Below are positions 55,767-64,000 of a stretch of DNA of 64,000 bases, in pieces. Origin of the DNA: Bacillus paralicheniformis (lineage in GTDB: Bacteria; Bacillota; Bacilli; Bacillales; Bacillaceae). Each line of letters begins with the position of its first letter. The first letter of the stretch is position 1. Below the pieces are notes generated by a model. That model was not told the DNA's origin. It made no database searches and saw only the letters and a program-made list of their open reading frames with translations. The stretch is from positions 1 through 64,000 of the forward strand of contig NZ_LBMN02000006.1 in the NCBI RefSeq assembly GCF_001042485.2. Direction: 5' to 3'. Made by a program: the position numbers and the translations under genes.

Positions 55767-56657
55767 TTAAACTTTTAAGAATTTGCGAATCGACATCAAG
55801 CTTCCCCATACACCGATAACGGCTCCGATCAGCACAAGGATCGCTGAAATTTGGAAGACGAACGGATTGTACGGCAAGAGCTGTATGAATGTGCCCTGAA
55901 CTTTCGGAGCGATCCACTTAACGGCATGATGATACGTTCCGAGCAAAATAGCGATCGGAATGATAGAACCGCATACGCCTAAGAGCAGACCTTCAATGAA
56001 GAACGGCCAGCGAATGAACCAGTTTGTCGCGCCTACAAGTTTCATAATCTCGATTTCTTTGCGTCTTGCAAAAATCGTGATTTTGATCGTATTAGAGATT
56101 AAAAACATCGCCGTAAACAGCAGGCCGACAACCAATGCAATCCCGATTACTTTGGTGACACCGCTGATTTTAAACAGGCGGTCTACCTGCTCCTGCCCGT
56201 ATGTCACCTTATAGACGTTGGTCAGCTTCTCAAGCTTCTTGGCAGCTTTCGGTGTGTCTTGAGGGTCTTTTGTTTTTACGACAAATGCATCGTTCAGCGG
56301 GTTTTCCTGCTCGAACATTGCAAAGAATTTCCCGTCTTCGCCAAAGCTGTCTTTCAGGTTTTTCAGCTCTTCATCTTTAGATGAATATTTGACACTGCTG
56401 ATTTCCGGTATTTGTTTAATTTCTTTTTCCAATGTATTTTTTTGGTCCTGGTTGGCCGTCAAGTCAACAAGCACTTTGACTTCGACTTCCTGTTCGGCTT
56501 TTAATGTCATATTGTATACGTTCAGCATGATGACCATGAACACGCCGACCAAGATAAGTGTAACTGTTACAGCACTGATGGATGCGAAAGTCATCCACGC
56601 GTTTCTCCCGAGAGATTTTAAGCTCTCGCGCAAATGCCGTCCGAGAGTTCTAATCAT
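55767..56657 (-). CDS. ftsX: Cell division ABC system permease FtsX
   Basis: 296 residues from the ATG at 56657 (MIRTLGRHLRESLKSLGRN), about ten bases after GGGGAG; the frame continues upstream without support. Four membrane segments (about 25-48, 170-195, 220-245, 265-290) and a large extracellular loop (about 50-165) that binds the coiled-coil hydrolase partner. Controls peptidoglycan hydrolysis and, in Bacillus, sporulation initiation. Overlaps ftsE by 8 bp. Confidence 0.95.
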   Translation of the reverse strand: MIRTLGRHLRESLKSLGRNAWMTFASISAVTVTLILVGVFMVIMLNVYNMTLKAEQEVEVKVLVDLTANQDQKNTLEKEIKQIPEISSVKYSSKDEELKNLKDSFGEDGKFFAMFEQENPLNDAFVVKTKDPQDTPKAAKKLEKLTNVYKVTYGQEQVDRLFKISGVTKVIGIALVVGLLFTAMFLISNTIKITIFARRKEIEIMKLVGATNWFIRWPFFIEGLLLGVCGSIIPIAILLGTYHHAVKWIAPKVQGTFIQLLPYNPFVFQISAILVLIGAVIGVWGSLMSIRKFLKV

Positions 56658-57336
56658 AAGAACCATACTCCCCTCTAGCTTCATCACGCACAATGACCCC
56701 GTCTTCGATTGCGATGACCCGTTTCTTCATGGTGTTTACGATTTCTTTGTTATGAGTCGCCATAACGACTGTTGTTCCGCGGTTGTTGATCTCCTCGAGC
56801 GTCTTCATGATTTCCCAAGACGTCTCAGGGTCAAGGTTTCCCGTCGGCTCGTCAGCGATCACGACATCAGGGTCGTTGACGATTGACCGTGCAATTGAAA
56901 CCCGTTGCTGTTCTCCCCCGGACAGCTGATCAGGGAATTGCCTTGCTTTGTGCTTCAGCTGGACAAGATCAAGCACTTCAAGCACTTTTTTTCTGATCAC
57001 CTCTGGACGCTCCCCGATGACCTCTAAAGCAAATGCAACATTTTCAAACACCGTCAGCTTTGGCAGCAGTTTAAAGTCCTGGAATACAACGCCGATTTTC
57101 CTTCTGATAAAAGGAATCTCTTTTTCTTTGAGCTGCGCCAAATTTTTATTGTTTATGACAATCTTCCCTTTGGAAGGCTTTTCTTCGCGGTAAATCATTT
57201 TAATGAAGGTTGATTTTCCTGCTCCGCTCGGTCCTACAACATAAACAAATTCCCCGGGATATATAGAGATGCTTATTCCGTTCAGCGCCGAGACCCCGTT
57301 GGAATAAGTCTTATATACATCTTTTATTTCGATCAT
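56650..57336 (-). CDS. ftsE: Cell division ATP-binding protein FtsE
   Basis: 228-residue ABC ATPase: Walker A GPSGAGKSTF (about 36-45), Q-loop VVFQDFKLLP, signature LSGGEQQRVSIARS (about 140-153), Walker B VVIADEPTGNLD (about 159-170) and H-loop in TTVVMATHNKEIV. Forms the FtsEX complex with the permease downstream. First gene of the unit. Confidence 0.96.
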   Translation of the reverse strand: MIEIKDVYKTYSNGVSALNGISISIYPGEFVYVVGPSGAGKSTFIKMIYREEKPSKGKIVINNKNLAQLKEKEIPFIRRKIGVVFQDFKLLPKLTVFENVAFALEVIGERPEVIRKKVLEVLDLVQLKHKARQFPDQLSGGEQQRVSIARSIVNDPDVVIADEPTGNLDPETSWEIMKTLEEINNRGTTVVMATHNKEIVNTMKKRVIAIEDGVIVRDEARGEYGSYD

Positions 57337-57617
57337 GTAATCACCTAATCTTCTATGTTTATACGGTCATACTCTTCGAAAGGACATGTCGTTTTGTGTC
57401 CTGCTAAATTCACGGTAAACGGTATTGATCCAAGCCCTTTTTCAACAACACCCATTATACGTCAAGATTAGACAAAATGATATTACAGTTTTGTTTCAAT
57501 GCCGACATAAGTTATAGGAAAAACGCAAAATCAGACAAAAAATTTGTACTTTGGGCCTTTTCTGAGATAAAAGAACTTGTTTTTTTCGTTCTTTAATAGG
57601 TATAAAGGCCTTTTCAA
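57337..57617. other. Intergenic region between cccB and ftsE
   Basis: About 280 bases. On the minus strand TATAAT near 57457-57462 is a candidate -10 for ftsEX, without a good -35 at 17 bases. No gene is supportable. Confidence 0.45.
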
Positions 57618-57657
57618 CAAAAAAAGAACCTTTTTCACCCGAATGTGAAGAAGGTTC
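57618..57657 (-). terminator. cccB terminator
   Basis: On the minus strand GAACCTTCTTCAC-attcgg-GTGAAAAAGGTTC followed by TTTTTTTG, about 30 bases after the cccB stop. Confidence 0.85.
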
Positions 57658-57685
57658 TCTTCGCCTCCTGACCGGCAAGGCATTC

Positions 57686-58012
57686 TTATTTTTTCTCTGA
57701 AAGCCACTTCGCGACCGCTTCAGCTTCTTTTTCGTCTACAAGATTGCCAGGCATTCCGCCGCGGCCGTTGACTACAATGTCTTTAATTTCGCTTTCCTTA
57801 TACTTGCCGCCAACTTCTTTCAAGCTCGGGGCGGAACCGCCGGACAAATCCTTACCATGGCAGCCTGTGCAGTTTTGCTGGTAAATCTCTTCCCCGTCCG
57901 TTGCAGTTGCTTGCCCGCCTGTGTTTTTCTCTTTGCTTTCATTGTTATTGCCCCCGCAGGCAGCCAGCACAAAAGAAACAGCCATAAACAGAGTAAACAG
58001 CTTCATTTTCAT
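57686..58012 (-). CDS. cccB: Lipoprotein cytochrome c-551
   Basis: 108 residues with lipoprotein signal ending in lipobox FVLAACGG (Cys about 19), then a small cytochrome c domain with heme site CTGCHG (about 49-54) and axial Met in GGMPGNLVD (about 87). Membrane-anchored by diacylglyceryl-Cys (made by Lgt, encoded at 32401). Electron carrier to the cytochrome c oxidase. Single gene with its own terminator. Confidence 0.95.
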   Translation of the reverse strand: MKMKLFTLFMAVSFVLAACGGNNNESKEKNTGGQATATDGEEIYQQNCTGCHGKDLSGGSAPSLKEVGGKYKESEIKDIVVNGRGGMPGNLVDEKEAEAVAKWLSEKK

Positions 58013-58060
58013 TTTTTTAAGTCAGCTCCTTTAACAAGTCAACCTTTATTATAACCTCGA

Positions 58061-58915
58061 TTACGCGCGTTTAAAACCCTCGCCAAGCACCTCTGAAGCA
58101 TCCATCGCAATGACAAATGCAGACTCATCAATGTGTTTCACGAGTTGTTTCAGCTTTGTGAACTCGGTCTGGCCGACCACGCACATCAAAATGGGCCGCT
58201 CATCATCTGTATAGCCTCCGACCGCTGATATTTTCGTAATCCCTCTGTCAATTTTATTCAGTACCGCATGTCGAACTTCCTCTTCCCGGTTGGTAATGAT
58301 CATCGCCATTTTGGAACGGTTCAGCCCGACCTGGATAACATCGATGGTTTTGCTTGATATATAAACGCCAAGCATAGCATACAGTCCCTGTTCGATGTTA
58401 AAAACAAACATCGCCGACAGGACGATCGTTCCGTCGATCAGCGCCAAACATTTGCCTTGCGAAAGCCCGGTGTACTTATGAATGATTTGCGCAGCCAGCG
58501 CAGTCCCGCCTGTAGAACCCCTTCCGAGAAAGACCATCCCGATACCAACTCCGATGCCGACACCGCCGAAAATGGCGGCTAAGAGCGGATTCTCTGTCGC
58601 CGGAGCAATGTCCCGTGTCATATATACGATAAAGGGGAGAAAAACAGACCCGACAAGCGTTTTAATGCCGAATTTTCCTCCGAGTATGAGAATCCCGGCA
58701 ATAAATAAAGGAATATTAAATGCCCATTGCACATAGGCAGCTTCAAAGCCGAATGATTGCAAAATGGTGCTGATGCCGCTGACTCCGCCGGCTGCAATCC
58801 GGTTGGGAAGCAGAAACATATTAAATGTCATAGCGACGACAGCTGATCCAAACAGGATATAGCCGTAGTCACGCAACACCGCAAACAATTGATGTCTCGT
58901 TTTATCCATATTCAT
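58061..58915 (-). CDS. yvjA: YitT-family membrane protein YvjA
   Basis: 284 residues from the ATG at 58915, eight bases after GGAGG; two earlier in-frame starts overlap that site. Five to six membrane segments (about 15-190) of DUF161 type followed by the cytoplasmic DUF2179 ligand-type domain (about 215-275: SKMAMIITNREEEVRHAVLNKIDRGITKISAVGGYTDDERPILM). Function unknown; the domain resembles PII-like sensors. Confidence 0.9.
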   Translation of the reverse strand: MNMDKTRHQLFAVLRDYGYILFGSAVVAMTFNMFLLPNRIAAGGVSGISTILQSFGFEAAYVQWAFNIPLFIAGILILGGKFGIKTLVGSVFLPFIVYMTRDIAPATENPLLAAIFGGVGIGVGIGMVFLGRGSTGGTALAAQIIHKYTGLSQGKCLALIDGTIVLSAMFVFNIEQGLYAMLGVYISSKTIDVIQVGLNRSKMAMIITNREEEVRHAVLNKIDRGITKISAVGGYTDDERPILMCVVGQTEFTKLKQLVKHIDESAFVIAMDASEVLGEGFKRA

Positions 58916-59072
58916 ATCTGTCATCCTCCGCACGATTCGTTACCAATCGAGAGTATAGCATTTAGCTTATTGTAAGTAAATAACAGCCAAATAACGTATT
59001 AATCGGATAAAGCGGCAGAGGGACAAAGCTTCTTACGGCTTAGGCTGAACATATCCAGGCGGATTTACCCGC

Positions 59073-59109
59073 AAAAAAAAGACACATCTCACAATATGGA
59101 TGTGTCTTT
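59073..59109 (-). terminator. prfB terminator
   Basis: AAAGACACATC-tcacaatatg-GATGTGTCTTT stem followed on the minus strand by eight T residues, just after the prfB stop. Confidence 0.85.
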
Positions 59110-59116
59110 CTCCAAT

Positions 59117-60218
<1,102 letters not shown>

Positions 60219-60257
60219 TATTCTTTCACCTCATCATATATTTCAGCCGATTCAAAA

Positions 60258-60283
60258 TAAAAAGAGGCTAGCACCTCTTTTTA
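60258..60283 (-). terminator. secA terminator
   Basis: AAAAAGAGG-CTAGCA-CCTCTTTTT, nine-bp stem, overlapping the secA stop and followed on the minus strand by ATTTT. Confidence 0.7.
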
Positions 60284-62806
60284 TTCTGTTCTTCCGCAGC
60301 AGTTTTTATATTTTTTTCCGCTTCCGCAGTAGCAAGGATCATTGCGTCCGATATCCACCGCTTTGCGGACCGGTTTTTTCTTCGCTTGTTTTTCCTCATC
60401 GCCTTCTTTCGGCTGATGGGCTGTCGTCTGTCCTTGAATGACCTCTTCGCGCTCAAGGTTGTTTTCGATTTCAGCCTTCATGACGAATTTGGCTACATCA
60501 TCTTCAATCGCCGCGATCATGTTTTCAAACATTGCAAAGCCTTCCATCTGATACTCGCGGAGCGGGTTTGTCTGAGCATAAGCGCGCAGATGAATTCCTT
60601 GCCGCAGTTGATCCATCGCATCGATGTGATCCATCCATTTCGTATCCACTTCGCGGAGAACGATGACTTTCTCAAATTCGCGCATTTGTTCAGAGCCGTA
60701 CCGCTCTTCTTTCTCATCGTATTTCGTTTTGATGCGGTCGTAAATGAGCTCTGTAATCTCCTCGGGCTCTTTTCCGAAAATGTCGCTTTTCTCCACTCCA
60801 CCTTCATCAAGGAAATTCGCATTTACAAGCTCCACAAGGCCGTCAAGATTCCACTCTTCAGGCAGATCTTCCTTCGGCGTATATGAAGCAACAGCCCGCT
60901 CGAGTGAAGCTTTAATCATATTTTCGACGATGGAGCGGAGGTTATCGGAATCGATGACCTCAAAGCGCTGTTTATAGATGACTTCGCGCTGCTGGCGGAG
61001 CACGTCATCGTATTGCAGAAGCTGCTTACGGGCATCAAAGTTGTTGCCTTCCACACGCTTCTGTGAAGATTCGACCGCTCTTGAAACCATCTTGCTCTGT
61101 ATCGGCGTCGAATCGTCCATTCCGAAGCGGTCAAGCATCGCCATCGTCCGCTCTGCGCCGAAGCGTTTCATTAATTCATCTTCCATGGACAGATAAAATT
61201 GGGTGATACCAGGGTCCCCCTGACGGCCTGAACGTCCGCGCAGCTGGTTGTCAATCCGCCGTGATTCATGGCGTTCCGTACCGATGACGGCCAGTCCGCC
61301 AAGCTCTTTTACACCTTCGCCAAGCTTGATGTCCGTTCCGCGGCCCGCCATGTTGGTCGCGATGGTGACCGCGCCTTTTTGCCCGGCATCTTCGATAATC
61401 TGAGCTTCCCGCTCATGGTTTTTCGCGTTCAACACTTGATGCGGGATTCCTTTATTTTTAAGGAGCCTTGATATCAATTCAGATGTTTCAACCGCAACCG
61501 TACCGACAAGTACCGGCTGTCCGACCATATAGCGCTGGGCGACATCCTCTGCAACAGCTTTAAATTTTCCTTCCATGGTCCGGTAAATTAAATCCGGTCG
61601 GTCATCGCGGGCAATCGGCTTGTTGGTCGGAATCGTAACAACCTGCATGTTGTAGATGTTGCGGAATTCTTCTTCTTCCGTTTTTGCGGTACCCGTCATT
61701 CCGGCCAATTTTTCATACATTCGGAAATAGTTCTGGAAGGTGATCGTCGCGAGCGTCATGCTCTCATTTTGGATCTCAAGGCCTTCCTTCGCTTCAATGG
61801 CCTGGTGAAGTCCGTCGCTGTAGCGGCGGCCTTTCATCAAACGGCCTGTAAAAGAGTCGACGATAACGACCTGACCGTCTTCGACGACGTAGTCGACGTC
61901 TTTATGCATCGCCGCATGGGCTTTCAGCGCCTGGGCAATATGATGGTTTAAGGCGACATGGCGGACGTCAAACAAGTTTTCGATGCCAAATGCCTTTTCA
62001 GCTTTTGTCATCCCCTCTTCAGTCAGCTGAACGCCTTTTGTTTTCACATCGTATGTGTAGTCCTGATCCGCTTTTAGCGTGCGGACAAACGCATTGGCCT
62101 GAACATAAAGCTTGGTGGATTTGGCCGCTTGTCCAGAAATGATGAGCGGCGTTCTTGCTTCATCGATCAAAATGGAGTCGACTTCATCGATGACCGCAAA
62201 ATGAAGCGGGCGCTGAACCATCTGCTCTTTATAAAGCACCATGTTGTCGCGCAAATAGTCAAAGCCAAGCTCATTATTCGTAGAATACGTAATATCTGCT
62301 GCATAGGCTTCACGCTTCTCGTCTTTTGACAGGCTGTTCAGGTTTAGGCCGACCGTCAGCCCGAGAAACTCAAAGATTTTCCCCATCTCTTCAGCGTCGC
62401 GGCTCGCCAGGTATTCGTTGACCGTCACGACGTGAACGCCTTTCCCTGACAGAGCGTTCAAGTAAACGGGCATTGTGGAAGTCAGCGTTTTACCTTCCCC
62501 CGTTTTCATTTCGGCGATATTCCCTTCATGAAGGGCGACGCCCCCCATCAGCTGAACCTTAAACGGAAACATGCCTGTCACGCGCCGGGAAGCTTCCCTG
62601 ACAACGGCAAACGCTTCAACCAAAAGATCGTCAACCGTTTCGCCTTTTTCAAGGCGCTCTTTGAACTCGATCGTCTTTTGCTTCAAAGCTTCGTCTGAAA
62701 GCTTCTCTATATCTGCCTTGAGCGCATCAATCTCGTTCGCTTTCTTTTCATAACGGCTGAGCGTGCGTTTTGTCGGATCAAACACTTTATTTAAAATTCC
62801 AAGCAT
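60281..62806 (-). CDS. secA: Protein translocase ATPase SecA
   Basis: 841 residues: DEAD motor with [12 protein letters not shown] (Walker A, about 100-110) and [21 protein letters not shown] (about 207-227), second RecA domain with [13 protein letters not shown] (about 480-492), preprotein cross-linking and scaffold domains, and a C-terminal zinc SEC-C motif [14 protein letters not shown] that contacts SecB-like partners or the ribosome. Drives Sec export of secreted products such as the RNase and pectate lyase here. Essential. Confidence 0.98.
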   Translation of the reverse strand: MLGILNKVFDPTKRTLSRYEKKANEIDALKADIEKLSDEALKQKTIEFKERLEKGETVDDLLVEAFAVVREASRRVTGMFPFKVQLMGGVALHEGNIAEMKTGEGKTLTSTMPVYLNALSGKGVHVVTVNEYLASRDAEEMGKIFEFLGLTVGLNLNSLSKDEKREAYAADITYSTNNELGFDYLRDNMVLYKEQMVQRPLHFAVIDEVDSILIDEARTPLIISGQAAKSTKLYVQANAFVRTLKADQDYTYDVKTKGVQLTEEGMTKAEKAFGIENLFDVRHVALNHHIAQALKAHAAMHKDVDYVVEDGQVVIVDSFTGRLMKGRRYSDGLHQAIEAKEGLEIQNESMTLATITFQNYFRMYEKLAGMTGTAKTEEEEFRNIYNMQVVTIPTNKPIARDDRPDLIYRTMEGKFKAVAEDVAQRYMVGQPVLVGTVAVETSELISRLLKNKGIPHQVLNAKNHEREAQIIEDAGQKGAVTIATNMAGRGTDIKLGEGVKELGGLAVIGTERHESRRIDNQLRGRSGRQGDPGITQFYLSMEDELMKRFGAERTMAMLDRFGMDDSTPIQSKMVSRAVESSQKRVEGNNFDARKQLLQYDDVLRQQREVIYKQRFEVIDSDNLRSIVENMIKASLERAVASYTPKEDLPEEWNLDGLVELVNANFLDEGGVEKSDIFGKEPEEITELIYDRIKTKYDEKEERYGSEQMREFEKVIVLREVDTKWMDHIDAMDQLRQGIHLRAYAQTNPLREYQMEGFAMFENMIAAIEDDVAKFVMKAEIENNLEREEVIQGQTTAHQPKEGDEEKQAKKKPVRKAVDIGRNDPCYCGSGKKYKNCCGRTE

Positions 62807-62966
62807 AGAATAACGCTCCTCTTTAATTTCCTTGTTTAAGCATGAGTAAACAGTAATTTTTATATATGCAATATCATATCATACCTTTTGTCATTTCCAA
62901 ACAATTTACCGCGGGGGAACGGAAAAAATCCCCTCTGCGGAAGATCCGGGAGGGGACTCGATATAT

Positions 62967-63527
62967 TTATTCGTTCGGCTCGATCAAACCGTATTTTCCA
63001 TCGTTTCTTCGGTAGACCACATTGGTCAGATTGGTTTCGGCGTTCGTGAATACAAAGAAGCTGTGTCCAAGCATATTCATTTGTAAAATCGCTTCTTCAT
63101 TATCCATCGGCTTTAAATTAAAGCGCTTTTGACGGACAACCTGCGGCTGTTCATCCTCAATGTCTTCCTGCACGGCCGTTCCGATGCCGTTTCCTTCTGC
63201 AAAAACATGCTTCGAAGAACCTTTTTCGCGGAATTTCCGGTTAACTTTTGTTTTATGCTTGCGTATTTGACGTTCCAGTTTGTTCGTTGCGAGATCGATT
63301 GCATTGTACATATCTTCGTGGTGAACTTCCGCACGGAGAGAGAGGTCTGTCATTGGAATTGTCACTTCCACCTTTGATTCCTGATCATTGTAGAATTTTA
63401 AGTTGACGTGAACAATCGCATCAACGTTATTTTCAAAATAACGCTCAAGCTTTCCAATCTTCTTCTCGACGTGTTCTCTTAACGCTGGTGTTACCTCAAT
63501 ATTTTCTCCTCTGACGTTGAACTCCAT
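62967..63527 (-). CDS. hpf: Long-form ribosome hibernation promoting factor
   Basis: 186 residues from the ATG at 63527 (MEFNVRGENIEVTPALREHVEKKIGKLER), ten bases after AAGGAGG. N-terminal S30AE domain (about 1-100) binds the 30S subunit; the C-terminal domain (about 125-185: VVRQKRFNLKPMDNEEAILQMNMLGHSFFVF) dimerises ribosomes to 100S. Known as YvyD in B. subtilis, under sigma-B and sigma-H. A sigma-B promoter is visible upstream. Confidence 0.97.
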   Translation of the reverse strand: MEFNVRGENIEVTPALREHVEKKIGKLERYFENNVDAIVHVNLKFYNDQESKVEVTIPMTDLSLRAEVHHEDMYNAIDLATNKLERQIRKHKTKVNRKFREKGSSKHVFAEGNGIGTAVQEDIEDEQPQVVRQKRFNLKPMDNEEAILQMNMLGHSFFVFTNAETNLTNVVYRRNDGKYGLIEPNE

Positions 63528-63575
63528 CAAAAGAACGCCTCCTTTATATTAAGGATATGTAAATATATTTCGTCT

Positions 63576-63601
63576 TTTCCCTGCTGAATTCCTGCATAAA
63601 C
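63576..63601 (-). promoter_or_regulatory. Sigma-B promoter of hpf
   Basis: On the minus strand GTTTAT (63596-63601), 14 bases, GGGAAA (63576-63581), matching the general-stress sigma-B pattern, about 50 bases upstream of hpf. B. subtilis yvyD is a known sigma-B target. Confidence 0.82.
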
Positions 63602-63719
63602 GTAAAAATTATGTGAAAAATCCGTGAATTTTGACGAAGTTTGTCTCCTGCCATCTGAGCCCCTTTATTAAATCTTAAATATATTCACATGCGGATAAAA
63701 TAAGAACAAAAAATAACGG

Positions 63720-63752
63720 CATACACCTGCAGAATCCTGACAGATGTATGCC
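63720..63752 (-). terminator. Terminator upstream of hpf
   Basis: On the minus strand GGCATACATCTG-11 bases-CAGGTGTATGCC, a fully paired 12-bp stem (one G-U), followed by GTTATTTTTTG. It ends the gene at the right edge. Confidence 0.85.
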
Positions 63753-63753
63753 A

Positions 63754-64000
63754 TTAATGGATGACATAAGGTTTCATGCATTGGTGGATCGTTTTCATCC
63801 ATTCCCGATAAAGCGGTAAAAAGTGATGGATCAAGTCATGCTGAAATTCAGCAGACGGATAATTGTAGTAGATCAAGCTGTCAAACTCACGGAAGACTCT
63901 GTCAAAAAAACGAATCGAAGATTTGGCACAGCTTGTCTCCAAAATCGACAGCAAAACAGCGTGCGACGAATCCAACTGAAAAAAAGCATAGATTAAATCG
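63754..64000 (-). CDS. Partial gene at the right edge, unrecognised
   Basis: The frame is open without a stop from the window edge to 63754, 81 codons (DLIYAFFQLDSSHAVLL...REWMKTIHQCMKPYVIH). The start lies outside; the TTG at 63975 is not preceded by a ribosome site. Aromatic and His-rich, apparently helical, no membrane segment. In B. subtilis the flagellar fliD-fliS-fliT genes precede hpf, but this sequence does not look like the coiled FliT chaperone to me. Ended by a strong terminator. Confidence 0.5.
   Translation of the reverse strand, partial: DLIYAFFQLDSSHAVLLSILETSCAKSSIRFFDRVFREFDSLIYYNYPSAEFQHDLIHHFLPLYREWMKTIHQCMKPYVIH

Overview
The window is a piece of a Firmicutes chromosome from the Bacillus subtilis group, most likely Bacillus licheniformis or a very close relative. 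The gene order (yvdABCD-clpP-tRNA-Arg, gyaR-yvcN-crh-whiA-yvcK-rapZ-yvcI-trxB-yvcD, hisZGDBHAFI, hprK-lgt-yvoD-ppaX-yvoF, yvnB-yvlDCBA, uvrAB-csbA-minJ-swrA-ctpB, ftsEX-cccB-yvjA-prfB-secA-hpf) is the B. subtilis order with insertions: an HD-domain gene after yvdC, a secreted barnase-type RNase with its barstar, an ArsR/flavin-reductase pair, a tartrate-dehydrogenase-like gene and an M23 peptidase beside ftsEX. Species assignment is inference from gene content; no search was run.

Positions 1-4350 are the right end of an integrated mobile element (ICE or prophage). It sits against the 3' end of tRNA-Arg(CCG), with a tyrosine integrase nearest the tRNA and a leftward operon of small genes: two DUF3102-type proteins (a full-length one and an N-terminal-only copy made by tandem duplication), an unknown 165-residue protein, a winged-helix HTH protein, two tiny proteins and a partial protein running off the left edge. 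Two unexplained repeat arrays lie inside it: three 13-bp-phased repeats (749-783) and three imperfect ~38-bp repeats (2991-3134).

From 4350 on the DNA is core chromosome. 4.9-9.9 kb: clpP with a CtsR box, LOG protein, MazG-like plus HD hydrolase, and a SulP transporter with a beta-carbonic anhydrase. 10-14.5 kb: D-hydroxyacid dehydrogenase, flavin reductase and ArsR regulator, barnase/barstar, and a frameshifted arylamine N-acetyltransferase. 14.5-21 kb: carbon-flux and cell-wall regulators (crh, whiA, yvcK, rapZ), Nudix, thioredoxin reductase and a TPR protein. 21.9-28.3 kb: the complete, tightly overlapped histidine operon. 28.5-34.2 kb: C39-like protein, pectate lyase and the hprK operon. 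HprK here and Crh at 14.5 kb are functional partners in carbon catabolite control.

34.3-43.5 kb: MarR regulator with an MFS exporter, the large secreted phosphoesterase YvnB, the envelope-stress yvlABCD operon, and a decayed VOC gene. 43.6-51.3 kb: uvrBA with a perfect LexA box, csbA, minJ and an intact swrA. 51.6-64 kb: ctpB, tartrate dehydrogenase-like, the ftsE-ftsX-M23 peptidase cell-wall module, cccB, yvjA, prfB with its programmed +1 frameshift, secA, hpf and a partial gene at the right edge. Most genes from 14 kb on lie on the minus strand. I found no CRISPR array, rRNA or insertion sequence.
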